In this document: piece by piece, positions 35,547 to 44,473 of the stretch
How positions within the stretch are numbered: the stretch's first letter is position 1
Layout: each line of letters opens with the position of its first letter
Origin: QHWT01 sp963755695
GTDB lineage: Bacteria; Acidobacteriota; Vicinamibacteria; Vicinamibacterales; 2-12-FULL-66-21
DNA length: 64,000 bases
NCBI GenBank assembly: GCA_963755695.1
Contig: CAVWLB010000001.1
Span: 930,001 to 994,000, forward strand
Reading direction: 5' to 3'
Made by a program: the position numbers and the translations under genes
Notes under the pieces: generated by a model
Told to the model about the DNA's origin: nothing
What the model saw: the letters and a program-made list of their open reading frames with translations, nothing else
The model's database searches: none

Positions 35547-37394
35547 GTGGTACAGCGCATGGTTCGTCCGTTCTTACTGACGGTGATGCTGATTGTTGCC
35601 GGCGTCTTCGCCGCTTGGACGCATGGGACGGTCGCGGCGACGCTCGCCACCCCTTCACCACAACCGCAGCCTCCGTCAGCCTTCGCCGAGCAGTGTGCGG
35701 GCTGCCATGGGGAAGAAGGCCGCGGGACGGCGAAGGGACCGGCGCTCGCGATGAATCCGCGCGTGGCGGAGCAGACTGCCGATCAGCTTGCGGAGTACCT
35801 CCAGCGGGGCAATCCGGCCGCGGGCATGCCCTCTTTCGCCGACCTCTCCGCGGACGATCGCGCGACGCTCGTCCGCTACCTGCTGCGTCTCAACGTGGAT
35901 ACCATCACGAAGCCTGCCCTGATCGATGCGAGGGCTCGCCCGACCTCGTGGGGCGCGCCACAACCGGGAGACTGGCGCACTTACAACGGATCCGACTCCG
36001 GCAATCGATTCAGCCTGCTCGGGCAGATCACGACAGCCAACGTAGCAACGCTCAAGCTGAAATGGGTGTTTCCTCTTCAGTATTTTGGGCTCGAGACAAC
36101 GCCACTGGCCGCGGACGGGATGCTGTACGTCACCGGACCCAACCAGGTGGTTGCCATCGATGCCCAGACCGGCGGTCTTGTCTGGCAGTACTCGCGCTCC
36201 CCGAGCGTGGGGCTCGTCGGCGACGCGCGGCTGGGCACCAACCGCGGCACCGCGCTGCTTCGCGACAAGATCTTCTTCGTCACGGACAACGCGCACTTGC
36301 TCGCACTGGACCGGGCCTCCGGCAAGCTGCTTTGGGAAACGCAGATGGCGCCGGACACGATCGGCCAACACCTCGGAGGCACAGTCGCGCCGCTCATCGT
36401 GCACGATACGGTTGTCGCGGGCGTAGCCGGAGCCGACCACGGGATTCGCGGATTCGTCGCGGCATTCGCAGTTGAAACCGGTGCGGTGGTGTGGCGGACC
36501 TGGACCGTGCCGCGTCGCGGCGAGCCGGGCAGCGAGACGTGGCAGGGAAAGGAACCTGTCACCGGCGGCGGGTCCACGTGGCTTACTGGATCATATGACG
36601 CACCCTCGGACACTCTCTATTGGGCCACCGGCAACCCGTGGCCGGATTCCGACGACGTCGATCGGCCTGGCGACAATCTCTACACGAACTGCGTGCTCGC
36701 GCTGAACGCCAGGACCGGCGAATTGAAGTGGCACTACCAGTTCACGCCTCACGATCTGAAGGATCGGGATGCGACCGAGCCGAACGTGCTGGTCGACACG
36801 GACTACCACGGCAAGCCTTCCAAGCTTTTGCTTCACGCCGACCGCAACGGATTCTTTTACGTGCTGGATCGGACGAACGGGAAGGTGATTCTGGCGAAGC
36901 CGTTTCTTCGCCGTGTGGACTGGGCCTCGAGCATCGGCCTGGATGGGCGGCCGGTAGTTACGGATCCAAGCGGCTGTCCAAGTGATGCTGCCAACTGGTC
37001 CTCGACCGCGTACTCACCGGCGACCCGCTTCTACTACTTCCTCGCACTGGAAGAGTGCGTCGGGGAGAAGCCCGGAGGCTATCCCGATCAGACAGGCCAG
37101 CGCTTCCTGCGCGCGGTCAACATCGACAGCGGCGAGATCGTGTGGGAGATACCGCAACCGGGTCCCGCGCGCGCGAAGACGTGGAGCGGCGTCCTGGCCA
37201 CGGCTGGCGGACTAATCTTCTACGGTCAGCCCAACGGCGGCTTCGCGGCCGTCGATCAACGCACCGGCAGAACGCTGTGGCAGTTCCCGACCAACGTGCG
37301 CATGAAGGCCTCCCCAATGACGTTCGCCGTGGCGGGCCAGCAGTACGTCGCGGTCGCGGCCGGACCCAACATTCTCTGCTTCGGGCTTCCTTAA
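35547..37394 (+). CDS. Quinoprotein dehydrogenase with N-terminal cytochrome c domain
   Basis: I prefer the GTG at 35547 because a ggagga ribosome site lies 7 bp before it; an ATG at 35559 and an upstream ATG at 35508 are alternatives. After a signal/transmembrane segment there is a cytochrome c domain (CAGCH at residues 50-54, a possible Met ligand in AAGMPSF). From about residue 125 there is an eight-bladed PQQ-type propeller with repeated W motifs (WRTYNGSDSGNRFS, LKLKWVFPL, GGLVWQYSR, SGKLLWETQM, YWATGNPWPDS). It is an alcohol- or sugar-dehydrogenase-like periplasmic enzyme. The cytochrome is N-terminal rather than C-terminal, as in many acidobacterial members. Length is 615 residues. Confidence 0.82.
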   Translation: MVQRMVRPFLLTVMLIVAGVFAAWTHGTVAATLATPSPQPQPPSAFAEQCAGCHGEEGRGTAKGPALAMNPRVAEQTADQLAEYLQRGNPAAGMPSFADLSADDRATLVRYLLRLNVDTITKPALIDARARPTSWGAPQPGDWRTYNGSDSGNRFSLLGQITTANVATLKLKWVFPLQYFGLETTPLAADGMLYVTGPNQVVAIDAQTGGLVWQYSRSPSVGLVGDARLGTNRGTALLRDKIFFVTDNAHLLALDRASGKLLWETQMAPDTIGQHLGGTVAPLIVHDTVVAGVAGADHGIRGFVAAFAVETGAVVWRTWTVPRRGEPGSETWQGKEPVTGGGSTWLTGSYDAPSDTLYWATGNPWPDSDDVDRPGDNLYTNCVLALNARTGELKWHYQFTPHDLKDRDATEPNVLVDTDYHGKPSKLLLHADRNGFFYVLDRTNGKVILAKPFLRRVDWASSIGLDGRPVVTDPSGCPSDAANWSSTAYSPATRFYYFLALEECVGEKPGGYPDQTGQRFLRAVNIDSGEIVWEIPQPGPARAKTWSGVLATAGGLIFYGQPNGGFAAVDQRTGRTLWQFPTNVRMKASPMTFAVAGQQYVAVAAGPNILCFGLP

Positions 37395-37395
37395 A

Positions 37396-37800
37396 GGCCG
37401 AGGGGCGTGGCCCCTCGGACTCCCCTACACGGTCGCTCGCGGGGACCCCGGCCCCGCTCCGCTCCCGTGGCTCACTCGCTGCGCTCGTTCGCTGAAGTCG
37501 AGCACGCCGTATCTGTCTTCCTTAAGGCCGAGGGGCGTGGCCCCTCGGGCTCCCCTACACGGTCGCTCGCGGGGACCCCGGCCCCGCTCCGCTCCCGTGG
37601 CTCACTCGCTGCGCTCGTTCGCTGAAGTCGAGCACGCCGTATCTGTCTTCCTTAAGGCCGAGGGGCGTCGCCCGTCGGGCTCCCCTACACGGTCGCTCGC
37701 GGGGACCCCGGCCCCGCTCCGCTCCCGTGGCTCACTCGCTGCGCTCGTTCGCTGAAGTCGAGCACGCCGTATCTGTCTTCCTTAAGGCCGAGGGGCGTCC
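37396..37800. repeat. 130-bp tandem repeat, three full copies and a partial fourth
   Basis: Units starting at 37396, 37526, 37656 and 37786 have an exact period of 130 bp. Copies one and two are nearly identical; copy three has two changes, and copy four is cut after about 15 bp. Each unit opens with ggccgagggg-cgtgg-cccctcggc, a hairpin with an 8-bp stem, and continues with a GC-rich segment that stays open in one frame through all copies. The first unit starts 1 bp after the dehydrogenase stop codon. Coding by this sequence is not supported. Confidence 0.85.
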
Positions 37801-37870
37801 TCCTCAAGGGTCTGCCGAGGACGAAGATAAAATTGTCGGTAAGGTCCTGCCACCTTCCGTCCTACGTCAA

Positions 37871-37914
37871 CTGTTCTTCTGTCTTCTTCTGTGTTTTTCT
37901 GTGTTTTTCTGTGG
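37871..37914. repeat. Pyrimidine-rich 10-bp repeats
   Basis: Short direct repeats of the type tctgtgtttt occur in a T-rich stretch otherwise foreign to this GC-rich sequence. The stretch lies about 60 bp upstream of the ADOP permease start. The unit resembles the 10-bp units at 51771-51850 read on the other strand. The remaining bases 37801-37976 hold no gene I can support. Confidence 0.55.
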
Positions 37915-37976
37915 CTGCAAAATGCTTGGTCTGACCGCCCAACCCTCAGCCGCCTGTACTCGTCCAAGCCGATGTT

Positions 37977-40409
37977 ATGGGTTCCATCATCGCCGATCTT
38001 CGGTATGCGACGCGGGAGTTGCGTCGCCGGCCGGGCTTTGCGCTCACCGCCATTCTGTCGCTGGCTCTCGGCATCGGCGCCACCAGCGCGGTGTTCAGCG
38101 TCGTCTACGGCGTCCTCATCAATCCGTTCCCCTACGTGGGCGCCGACCGCATGATGCAGATCTCCCTCAGAGACAATGCCGGCCGGCTGCGGTTTTCAGG
38201 TATGACGGGCGCTCAGCTCGAGCAGCTGCGCCGGGCGAAGACGGTCGAGAGCGTCGTCGCAGAAGATGGATGGAATCTCACGACGACCGACGGCGACATT
38301 CCCGAAGACGTCGTCGCGTCGTACATCTCTCCGAATGCGCCGAACCATTGGGGAGTTCCCGCGCTGATGGGACGATGGCTCATCCCGGCCGACGCGCCTG
38401 CCGGTCAGGACCCGGCCCGTGTCGTGGTGCTCGGCTATCAATTCTGGCAGCGGTACTACTCCGGCGATCCTGCGGTGGTCGGCCGCACGCTGCAACTCGT
38501 TCGCAAGGATTATCAGATCGTCGGCGTGATGCCGCCGCGCTTCCGCTGGCGCGAAGCAGACATCTACATGCCGCTCAAGGTCAGGCCCGAACCCAACATC
38601 TACTACGGCCTCACTCTCAAACTGCGGCCCGGTGTGTCCACCCCGGAAGCCAACGCCGAGCTGCAACCCATGCTGCAGGAATTCGCGAAGCAGACGCCGG
38701 GGCGCTATCCGGACACCTTTCAAGTGAACCTGCGCAGCATCGTCGAGTTGTTCGCGCGGCCGATGGGGCCGAGACTCTTTTTGCTGCTTGGCGCGGTGAC
38801 GTCGCTCCTGCTCGTCGGTTGCGCGAACGTATCGATACTGTTGCTCGTGCGCGGCGCCCATCGCCAGCAGGAGCTCGCCGTGCGCGCGGCGCTCGGGGCA
38901 GGACGGATGCGTATCGTCCGCCAACTGCTGACCGAGGCGTTGGCAATCGCCGCGTCGGGCGCCGTGCTGGGGGTGCTGATCGCCTGGAAGGGACTGGCGC
39001 TGATCGTGGCCTGGGTGCCGACGAACTCCTTCGCAGCCGAATCAGTCATCGAGATGAACCTGCCGGTCCTGCTCTTCAGCACCGCGCTCGCCGTCGTGAC
39101 CGCGGTCGGATTCGGCGTATGGCCCGCCCTTCAGCTGTCGCGTCCGGATCTTGGGCGGGTCGTGCAGGCCAGTAGTCGACGGGTGATGGGCAGCGCACAG
39201 GGACGCCGGGTGCATCGCGTGATGGTCGCGGTACAAGTCGCGTTGACGCTGCTGATGCTGACCGCGGCCGGCGCCGCTCAAAAAGGCTTCCTGCGTCTGG
39301 CGAATGCGGATCTGGGGTACGACCCCAAGAACACGATGTCGCTTCCAATTCCGGTCCACGACGGCACCTATCAGACATGGAAGGAGCGGTCCGAGTACTT
39401 CGAGCGCCTCCGTACGGCGGTGGCTGCGATGCCCCAGGTGGTGTCGGCAGGGATCTCGACCAACGCCACACCACCCGCGAACGGGGGAGACACGACGCTC
39501 GAGATCCGCGGCAGCAGCACGCTCGAAAAGCCGGTCGCCCGGTCGAATTTCATCAGCTCCGAATATTTCTCTGTCCTGCACATTCCGTTGACGCAGGGAC
39601 GCGTCTGGAACCGTGACGAGATGGCGCGAGGCGCGCCCCTTGCCGTGATCAACAAGACGATGGCCCGACAGTACTGGCCGAACGGTGAGGCCCTCGGCCG
39701 TCAATTCCGGTTCGTGAACATGAAGGACGAGCCGCCGTATTCGCCTGCATCCGCCGGTGCGGACGGATGGATCGAAGTCGTTGGCGTCGTGGCCGACGCG
39801 CGCAACGATGGCCTGCGCGACCCGATCAAAGCGGCTTTCTACGTGCCGTATTCGCTCAAGATGCGGATGTTCACCCAGATTCTGGTGCGCACCCGCGTGC
39901 CTCCACTCTCCATCCTGCGCGATGTGCGCGCCGAGCTCGTTCGCGTCGATCGGGAACAGCAGGTCATGCGCGTGCGCGATCTGATGGGCTGGATCACGGG
40001 TCTTCCCGAGTACGCGCAGCAGCGGCTGGTCGCGAGGCTGTTCGGCATCTTCTCTCTGCTGGCGCTGGCACTCTCGGCGGTTGGACTCTACAGCGTGGTG
40101 TCCTACGGCGTCGCGACCCGGACCAACGAATTTGGCATCCGGATGGCCCTCGGGGCGAGGGCGCGCGACGTCGTGCGCATCGTGCTCCGTGGGACGTCCT
40201 GGAATGTTGGTGCGGGACTGGCAGCAGGCGTGCTGCTATGTGTCATCTTCGATAACGTCGCGTCACAGTGGGTAACCGAGAGCTCGCGCGACCCATTGAT
40301 CCTTGGCGGCGTGGCACTCATGCTGGTGCTGGTAGCGGTAATGGCCTGTCTTGCGCCGGCGCTGCGCGCCGCGTCGATCGATCCAATGGAGGCCGTGCGT
40401 CACGAATAA
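37977..40409 (+). CDS. ADOP-type permease (MacB/FtsX duplicated orphan permease)
   Basis: This intact 810-residue protein starts with the family N-terminus (IIADLRYATRELRRRPGF, then LALGIGATSAVFSVV). It contains two MacB periplasmic core domains, each followed by FtsX helices (VTSLLLVGCANVSILLLVRG; FSLLALALSAVGLYSVVSYGV), and ends with RAASIDPMEAVRHE. ADOP proteins are ABC-type permeases without an adjacent ATPase, found in dozens of copies in acidobacterial genomes; their role is unproven, possibly export or cell-envelope signalling. It stands alone between the repeat region and a convergent membrane-protein gene. Confidence 0.9.
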   Translation: MGSIIADLRYATRELRRRPGFALTAILSLALGIGATSAVFSVVYGVLINPFPYVGADRMMQISLRDNAGRLRFSGMTGAQLEQLRRAKTVESVVAEDGWNLTTTDGDIPEDVVASYISPNAPNHWGVPALMGRWLIPADAPAGQDPARVVVLGYQFWQRYYSGDPAVVGRTLQLVRKDYQIVGVMPPRFRWREADIYMPLKVRPEPNIYYGLTLKLRPGVSTPEANAELQPMLQEFAKQTPGRYPDTFQVNLRSIVELFARPMGPRLFLLLGAVTSLLLVGCANVSILLLVRGAHRQQELAVRAALGAGRMRIVRQLLTEALAIAASGAVLGVLIAWKGLALIVAWVPTNSFAAESVIEMNLPVLLFSTALAVVTAVGFGVWPALQLSRPDLGRVVQASSRRVMGSAQGRRVHRVMVAVQVALTLLMLTAAGAAQKGFLRLANADLGYDPKNTMSLPIPVHDGTYQTWKERSEYFERLRTAVAAMPQVVSAGISTNATPPANGGDTTLEIRGSSTLEKPVARSNFISSEYFSVLHIPLTQGRVWNRDEMARGAPLAVINKTMARQYWPNGEALGRQFRFVNMKDEPPYSPASAGADGWIEVVGVVADARNDGLRDPIKAAFYVPYSLKMRMFTQILVRTRVPPLSILRDVRAELVRVDREQQVMRVRDLMGWITGLPEYAQQRLVARLFGIFSLLALALSAVGLYSVVSYGVATRTNEFGIRMALGARARDVVRIVLRGTSWNVGAGLAAGVLLCVIFDNVASQWVTESSRDPLILGGVALMLVLVAVMACLAPALRAASIDPMEAVRHE

Positions 40410-40445
40410 CCATGACCACAGTCAGGCATCAAAGCACCATGGCAG

Positions 40446-41231
40446 CTAGGGCGTGAAGTAAATGCCGGGCCCAAGGACGGCGACAAAGAAGCCACCGACG
40501 ATCACGCCTGTCACGATCCAGCCCTTGCTGGCTGGGACAAAGCCCGTTTCAACTGCATCCTCTCGAGTCCGACGCTCGACCATTGCCGGCACCAGGGTGA
40601 GGCCCGCCGTCGCGGCAAAGCCGCTGCTCAACCCCGACGACAGGATCAGACTGGAAGCAATCGGATTGAACATCGATGCGACGAGAAGCAAGATCCCACC
40701 GGCCGCGTAGGATGGAAAGACCAGCCGCGTGATCTCTGACCGCGACAGGAGGTGTACGTTCACGGCTCGCGTCAGCGTACCCGCGGACAGCACGATCGCT
40801 CCCCAGTAGGCGGCTGCTCCGGCGACGGCCATGCCGCCACGCCACACGCTCGTCGGCTGCAGCCCTTGAATGACGATGCTCCAGTCGCCGCTGTCGAGCA
40901 CCGCCGAAAAGAGCGGGTACCCGCAACCGTTCAGCAGATTCACTGAGCCGAACAGCCAGAGGAAATATGCCGCGGGTGAAAAGCGGGGAAGTCGATGAAA
41001 CAATCCCAACGCGGCCGCTCCGACCAGCACGTTCGCAGTCGATCCACATGCCGCAACCACGCGGCTGCTTCCCGTCGACTGAAGCGCGACTGTACTGAGT
41101 GACACCAGCCGAATCCCTGGAGTCATGAGCGCTGCGATCCCGTGACCAATTACCTCATGGACGAGATCGCTTATTGCGTACGCGGTGATGGCGACGGCCA
41201 CGGTGGTAACGATGTTCGATCGCGGAACCAC
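40446..41231 (-). CDS. Polytopic membrane protein with HEVIGH motif
   Basis: The 261-residue protein has about seven hydrophobic helices. Near the N-terminus, ISDLVHEVIGHGIAAL resembles the zinc motif of M50-type membrane proteases but has one residue more than HExxH. A second polar segment (SVNLLNGCGYPLFSAVLDSGDW) lies in the middle and could supply further ligands. Acidobacterial genomes hold similar unassigned proteins. A membrane metalloprotease-like role is possible, but the changed motif argues for caution. It converges with the ADOP gene, leaving 36 bp between stops. Confidence 0.6.
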   Translation of the reverse strand: MVPRSNIVTTVAVAITAYAISDLVHEVIGHGIAALMTPGIRLVSLSTVALQSTGSSRVVAACGSTANVLVGAAALGLFHRLPRFSPAAYFLWLFGSVNLLNGCGYPLFSAVLDSGDWSIVIQGLQPTSVWRGGMAVAGAAAYWGAIVLSAGTLTRAVNVHLLSRSEITRLVFPSYAAGGILLLVASMFNPIASSLILSSGLSSGFAATAGLTLVPAMVERRTREDAVETGFVPASKGWIVTGVIVGGFFVAVLGPGIYFTP

Positions 41232-41257
41232 TTCTGTTTGGAGAGGCGAGTACGAGA

Positions 41258-42742
41258 TCAGGCTCTCTTCGCGGTCTGCAGCGCAGCGAACTCACCGGCC
41301 GCAAGCCACAAGTGAAGCACGGCGTAACCGCGCCACGGCCGCCACGCGTCTGCGCGACGCTTGAGTGCGCTGGCGCTCAGCGGCACGCCGTTCGAACCGG
41401 TCATCCGCCGCAGCACGAGGTCCGCGGCGGGAAATGCGTCGGGCTCACCAAGCGCGCGAAGCGTGATGTATTGCGCGGTCCACTCTCCCACACCCGGGAT
41501 CGACAGCAGTCTGGCCACCACGGCGTCCGCCGAGGCATCAAACGTCAGTTCGCCGGAGACAATTGCCCGTGCGACCGATCGCAGGGCATTCACGCGTCCA
41601 TCGGTCAGCCCGAGCCCATCGAGGCTCCCGGTTGCAATCGCCTGTGGCGTCGGAAAGAGGTGAGTCAGGCCGTCCGAAGGATTCGGAAGAGGTCTGCCGA
41701 GCCGCGCCACCAGTCGTGCGGTGAACGTGCGGCCGGCCATGACGCTGACCTGTTGGCCGAGCACCGCCCGCACGACACACTCGAACGGTTCCCACACACC
41801 GGGGATGCGCAGTCCCGGATGACGTTTCACCAGCGATGCCAGCAGCGCGTCCGAACTGAACCCCACGGCCATCCGATCGGGATCCGCGGCTACGTCGAAC
41901 ATCCGTCTCGCCGCCGACGATAACTGGAAGAGTGCCGTCGGCCCGGCGCCGCGGACCCGAAGCTCCAAGGCATGGTCCCCGTCCAGGGGACGCACTTGGA
42001 TCAGCGCGGGGCTATCACCGAGTGCGACCGTGCGGGCATAGCCATGCGCGTCCACTCGCTCGAGCCCGGCGACGGCCCGGTCGGACAAGAACTTGTGCAT
42101 GTGAGCCCAGTCGTACGGCGGACGATAGGCGAGCTTGAGACGTACTTCATCCGTGTCGCGCGTCGGTCCGCTCGGTCTGCGCCGGAGATCACGTGGCGGA
42201 CGCCGATATGCTCGACGAAAGGCATCATTGAAGCGTCGAACGCTGCCGAAGCCGGCGGCAAGCGCGACGTCGGTGATCGACAGGCTGGTCTCGTCGAGAA
42301 GTCGTTTGGCGAAGTGCAGCCGCCGGGTGCTGGCAACGATTAGCGGCGACGCCCCCACGTGCCGCATGAATAGCCGGCGCAGATGACGCGGGCCGATTCC
42401 GAGACGGTTTGCCAGCAGCTCGACGGAGTCCTTGTCGAGCACTCCTTCGTCGATGAGCCGCAGCGCTCGACGGACGACGGCGGACGTGCCAAGCCAGGCC
42501 GGCGTGCCGGGCGCCGCCTCCGGCCGGCACCGCAAGCAGGGGCGGAAGCCTGCCTCGGCAGCGGCCGCAGCAGTAGGGAAGTAGCGGATGTGAGCAGCCT
42601 TCGGGCTTCGTACCGGGCAGATCGGCCGGCAGTAGATCCCGGTCGATGTGACCGCGATGAAGAACTTGCCATCGAATCGTGGATCGCGACTGACGCGCGC
42701 GCGGTCGAGCGCCCCGATGTCACCGGGAGGCAGATCATCCAT
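41258..42742 (-). CDS. AdaA-AlkA fusion: methyl-phosphotriester sensor, AraC-type HTH and 3-methyladenine glycosylase
   Basis: The start is the ATG at 42742 (MDDLPPGD); the frame runs further upstream into repeat sequence next to the insertion element, which is not coding. Residues about 10-75 hold the Ada zinc domain with four Cys (GIYCRPICP and FRPCLRCRP), where one Cys takes the methyl group from DNA phosphotriesters. Residues about 85-190 are an AraC-type helix-turn-helix (LANRLGIGPRHLRRLF). The rest is AlkA: an N-terminal domain, then HhH-GPD (PGVGEWTAQYITLRALGEPDAFPAADLVL) with the catalytic Asp. It repairs alkylated bases and may sense alkylation. Length is 494 residues. Confidence 0.9.
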   Translation of the reverse strand: MDDLPPGDIGALDRARVSRDPRFDGKFFIAVTSTGIYCRPICPVRSPKAAHIRYFPTAAAAAEAGFRPCLRCRPEAAPGTPAWLGTSAVVRRALRLIDEGVLDKDSVELLANRLGIGPRHLRRLFMRHVGASPLIVASTRRLHFAKRLLDETSLSITDVALAAGFGSVRRFNDAFRRAYRRPPRDLRRRPSGPTRDTDEVRLKLAYRPPYDWAHMHKFLSDRAVAGLERVDAHGYARTVALGDSPALIQVRPLDGDHALELRVRGAGPTALFQLSSAARRMFDVAADPDRMAVGFSSDALLASLVKRHPGLRIPGVWEPFECVVRAVLGQQVSVMAGRTFTARLVARLGRPLPNPSDGLTHLFPTPQAIATGSLDGLGLTDGRVNALRSVARAIVSGELTFDASADAVVARLLSIPGVGEWTAQYITLRALGEPDAFPAADLVLRRMTGSNGVPLSASALKRRADAWRPWRGYAVLHLWLAAGEFAALQTAKRA

Positions 42743-42851
42743 TACGCCCGACGATAGCCCTCGACCAGGGCCATCACTCGCCGGTTTCGGACGCCTATGC
42801 ACGAACGTCATTCTATCGACCGTTCCGAAGCTCGGCATCATCTCGCTAGAG

Positions 42852-42867
42852 AGGTGCCCTACAGACT
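42852..42867 (+). repeat. Direct repeat, left flank of IS110 element
   Basis: This 16-bp sequence is identical to the one at 44455-44470. Its first part (gtgccctaca, 42854-42863) is also repeated in inverted form at 42897-42906, so the left flank is a REP-like palindrome of 53 bp. Confidence 0.8.
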
Positions 42868-43224
42868 CCTTGAACAACGTTGAGGCGGACCTCATTTGTA
42901 GGGCACGTCTTCAGACGTGCCGTCGGTCTTCTAAACAGAGGCCCTGCAAACGAATATCCTCGGCACCTCTGATATGGAACGACCTGTCAAATACTCCGAT
43001 TCTCTGTAAGGGCCCAGAGAGCAGCATCGAAGGCGATCGAGGCAGCTAGCGCGACGGTTGATCACTCTGATATTCGCGGGTCGAGCCGCATAATCGTGAT
43101 CCGTCGGGAGCTACCTCGGACTAAACGCGCGGGTCGCTGTCACCGCCTAGAGGTGTCGAGGGTTCTCCTTTCCGTGTGCCCCTCGATCGCCATCGTTGCC
43201 GCCCGCTCGAGTTCGGTCGGTCCA
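42868..43224. other. Non-coding end of IS110 element, candidate bridge-RNA region
   Basis: These 357 bp between the left direct repeat and the transposase stop hold no convincing ORF. They contain a strong hairpin (ggcacgtct and agacgtgcc, 42902-42921) and the inverted copy tgtagggcac. In IS110/IS1111 elements the structured bridge RNA that pairs with target and donor DNA is encoded in such an end. The RNA itself cannot be delimited here. Confidence 0.4.
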
Positions 43225-44358
43225 TTACGCGGCGTCCGCGGACGACATCTGCCGATGCTCGCGCTCCACGGTGACGCCGATCGCCCAGATGAAACCCAGG
43301 AGCTCCCGGCCGACCGCGGTCACGACCTGCGGGTGGCACTTGCCACGACCCAACAGCGCTCGGTAGCGCGCGTGCAGCCGCAGTTGCGCTTTCCACCCGA
43401 TCGCCTTGACGGCCTCACTCAGCGTCGCTTGGCGTTTCCGGAGCACGCCGCCGCAGGCCGGCCGGTGCCGATACGCCCACGCACTCTCAATCGTGATCCG
43501 TCGCAGGTGCGCGTTCCCGACCTTGGTAATGCCCCCCCGCCGGATGGACCGCCCGCTGGAGTGCTCGCGCGCGCCCAGCCCGGCATAGCCCATCAGCTGC
43601 CGGGCCCGGCGGAAGCGGGACAAGTCGCCGACTTCCGCGACGATGGTGACCGCCGCGGTCTGGGCAATCCCGCGCAGCGCCTGCAGCGCCTCAATCACCG
43701 CTCGCATCGCCGCGGGGCCGGCTTTGACCGCGGCCTCGATCGCGCGATCGAGCTGCGCGATCCGTTCGGCCATGTGCTCGACTTCGTGCACGTAGTCCAG
43801 TCGCGTCGCCTCCTGCGCCGGTTGCTCAAACCGCACCTGGCCGACCCACCGGAGGTGACGCTGGGTCCACGGCGTCATCTTCGTCGCCGGACGACGCCCG
43901 TGCCGCAGCAGAAATTTGCCCAGTCGATGGCGCGCCCGCAACTGGTCTTTCTTCGCCGCCTCCCGCGCACGCACGAGATCGCGCAGCGCTTCGTGCGCGG
44001 CATCGGGCACCCACACCGGCGTCAGATCACCGGCGCGATAGCACCGCGCCAGTTTCGTCGCATCCCGCCGGTCCGTCTTGACGCGATCGCCCGCCTTGAC
44101 CGGCACCAGCGTCGGGGCGACGACCTCGCAGCGCACCCCGAGCTGCGTTAGCTGCCAATACAGGCCATATCCGGTGGGACCCGCTTCGTAACACACCCGC
44201 AACGACTCCGCGGGACCGAGGGTATTCATCAATTTCCGCATGGATTCCGGGTGATTGGGAATCACCCCGAGCGATCGGACCTCCCCGGTTGGTTCCGCAA
44301 CCGCGATCGCAATCGTCTCCGCATGGACATCCAAGCCTATAAATCGTACCTTCGCCAT
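43225..44358 (-). CDS. IS110-family DEDD transposase
   Basis: The start is the ATG at 44358 (MAKVRFIGLDVHAETI), with a ggagccgg-like site before it; the frame extends 20 residues further upstream. The N-terminal RuvC-like DEDD domain shows Asp in GLDVHAETIAIAV, Glu in CYEAGPTGYG and the Asp pair in KTDRRDATKLA. The C-terminal Tnp domain shows LMGYAGLGAREHSSGRSI and GNAHLRRITIES, where a Ser acts in recombination. The 377-residue length and order are complete, so the element may be active. IS110 enzymes insert DNA by a bridge-RNA-guided reaction. Confidence 0.9.
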   Translation of the reverse strand: MAKVRFIGLDVHAETIAIAVAEPTGEVRSLGVIPNHPESMRKLMNTLGPAESLRVCYEAGPTGYGLYWQLTQLGVRCEVVAPTLVPVKAGDRVKTDRRDATKLARCYRAGDLTPVWVPDAAHEALRDLVRAREAAKKDQLRARHRLGKFLLRHGRRPATKMTPWTQRHLRWVGQVRFEQPAQEATRLDYVHEVEHMAERIAQLDRAIEAAVKAGPAAMRAVIEALQALRGIAQTAAVTIVAEVGDLSRFRRARQLMGYAGLGAREHSSGRSIRRGGITKVGNAHLRRITIESAWAYRHRPACGGVLRKRQATLSEAVKAIGWKAQLRLHARYRALLGRGKCHPQVVTAVGRELLGFIWAIGVTVEREHRQMSSADAA

Positions 44359-44454
44359 GACCGGCTCCCTTCGCATGTGGCTCTGCGCTTGAGCCTTCCA
44401 ACTCGCAGCGTAATCCACGAGCTGCGCTCGGAGCTGGTCGTTCCATTCTGACTA

Positions 44455-44470
44455 AGGTGCCCTACAGACT
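44455..44470 (+). repeat. Direct repeat, right flank of IS110 element
   Basis: This is the second copy of aggtgccctacagact. It ends 3 bp before the stop codon of malate synthase (44474). It lacks the inverted partner present at the left flank, which suggests that the palindrome was the target or was partly carried by the element. Confidence 0.8.
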
Positions 44471-44473
44471 TTT

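Larger units (their letters stand above)
42852..44470 (-). mobile_element. IS110-family insertion element
   Basis: A DEDD transposase gene is flanked by 16-bp direct repeats (aggtgccctacagact at 42852-42867 and 44455-44470). About 360 non-coding bases lie on the 3' side of the transposase and about 95 on the 5' side. IS110-family elements lack long terminal inverted repeats and use a bridge RNA encoded in their non-coding end. A long 3' end suggests the IS1111 group. The exact ends cannot be fixed from this sequence alone. The element lies between the malate synthase stop codon and the AlkA gene and interrupts no coding sequence. Confidence 0.75.

Noticed and set aside
37407..37755. Small proteins in the 130-bp repeats
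   Set aside because: The open frames arise from GC-rich composition repeated at a period that is not a multiple of three; no ribosome site or domain is present.
42743..42895. Extended N-terminus of the AdaA-AlkA protein
   Set aside because: The extra 51 codons run into the 16-bp repeat flanking the IS110 element and have no similarity to Ada proteins; the ATG at 42742 gives the normal domain start.
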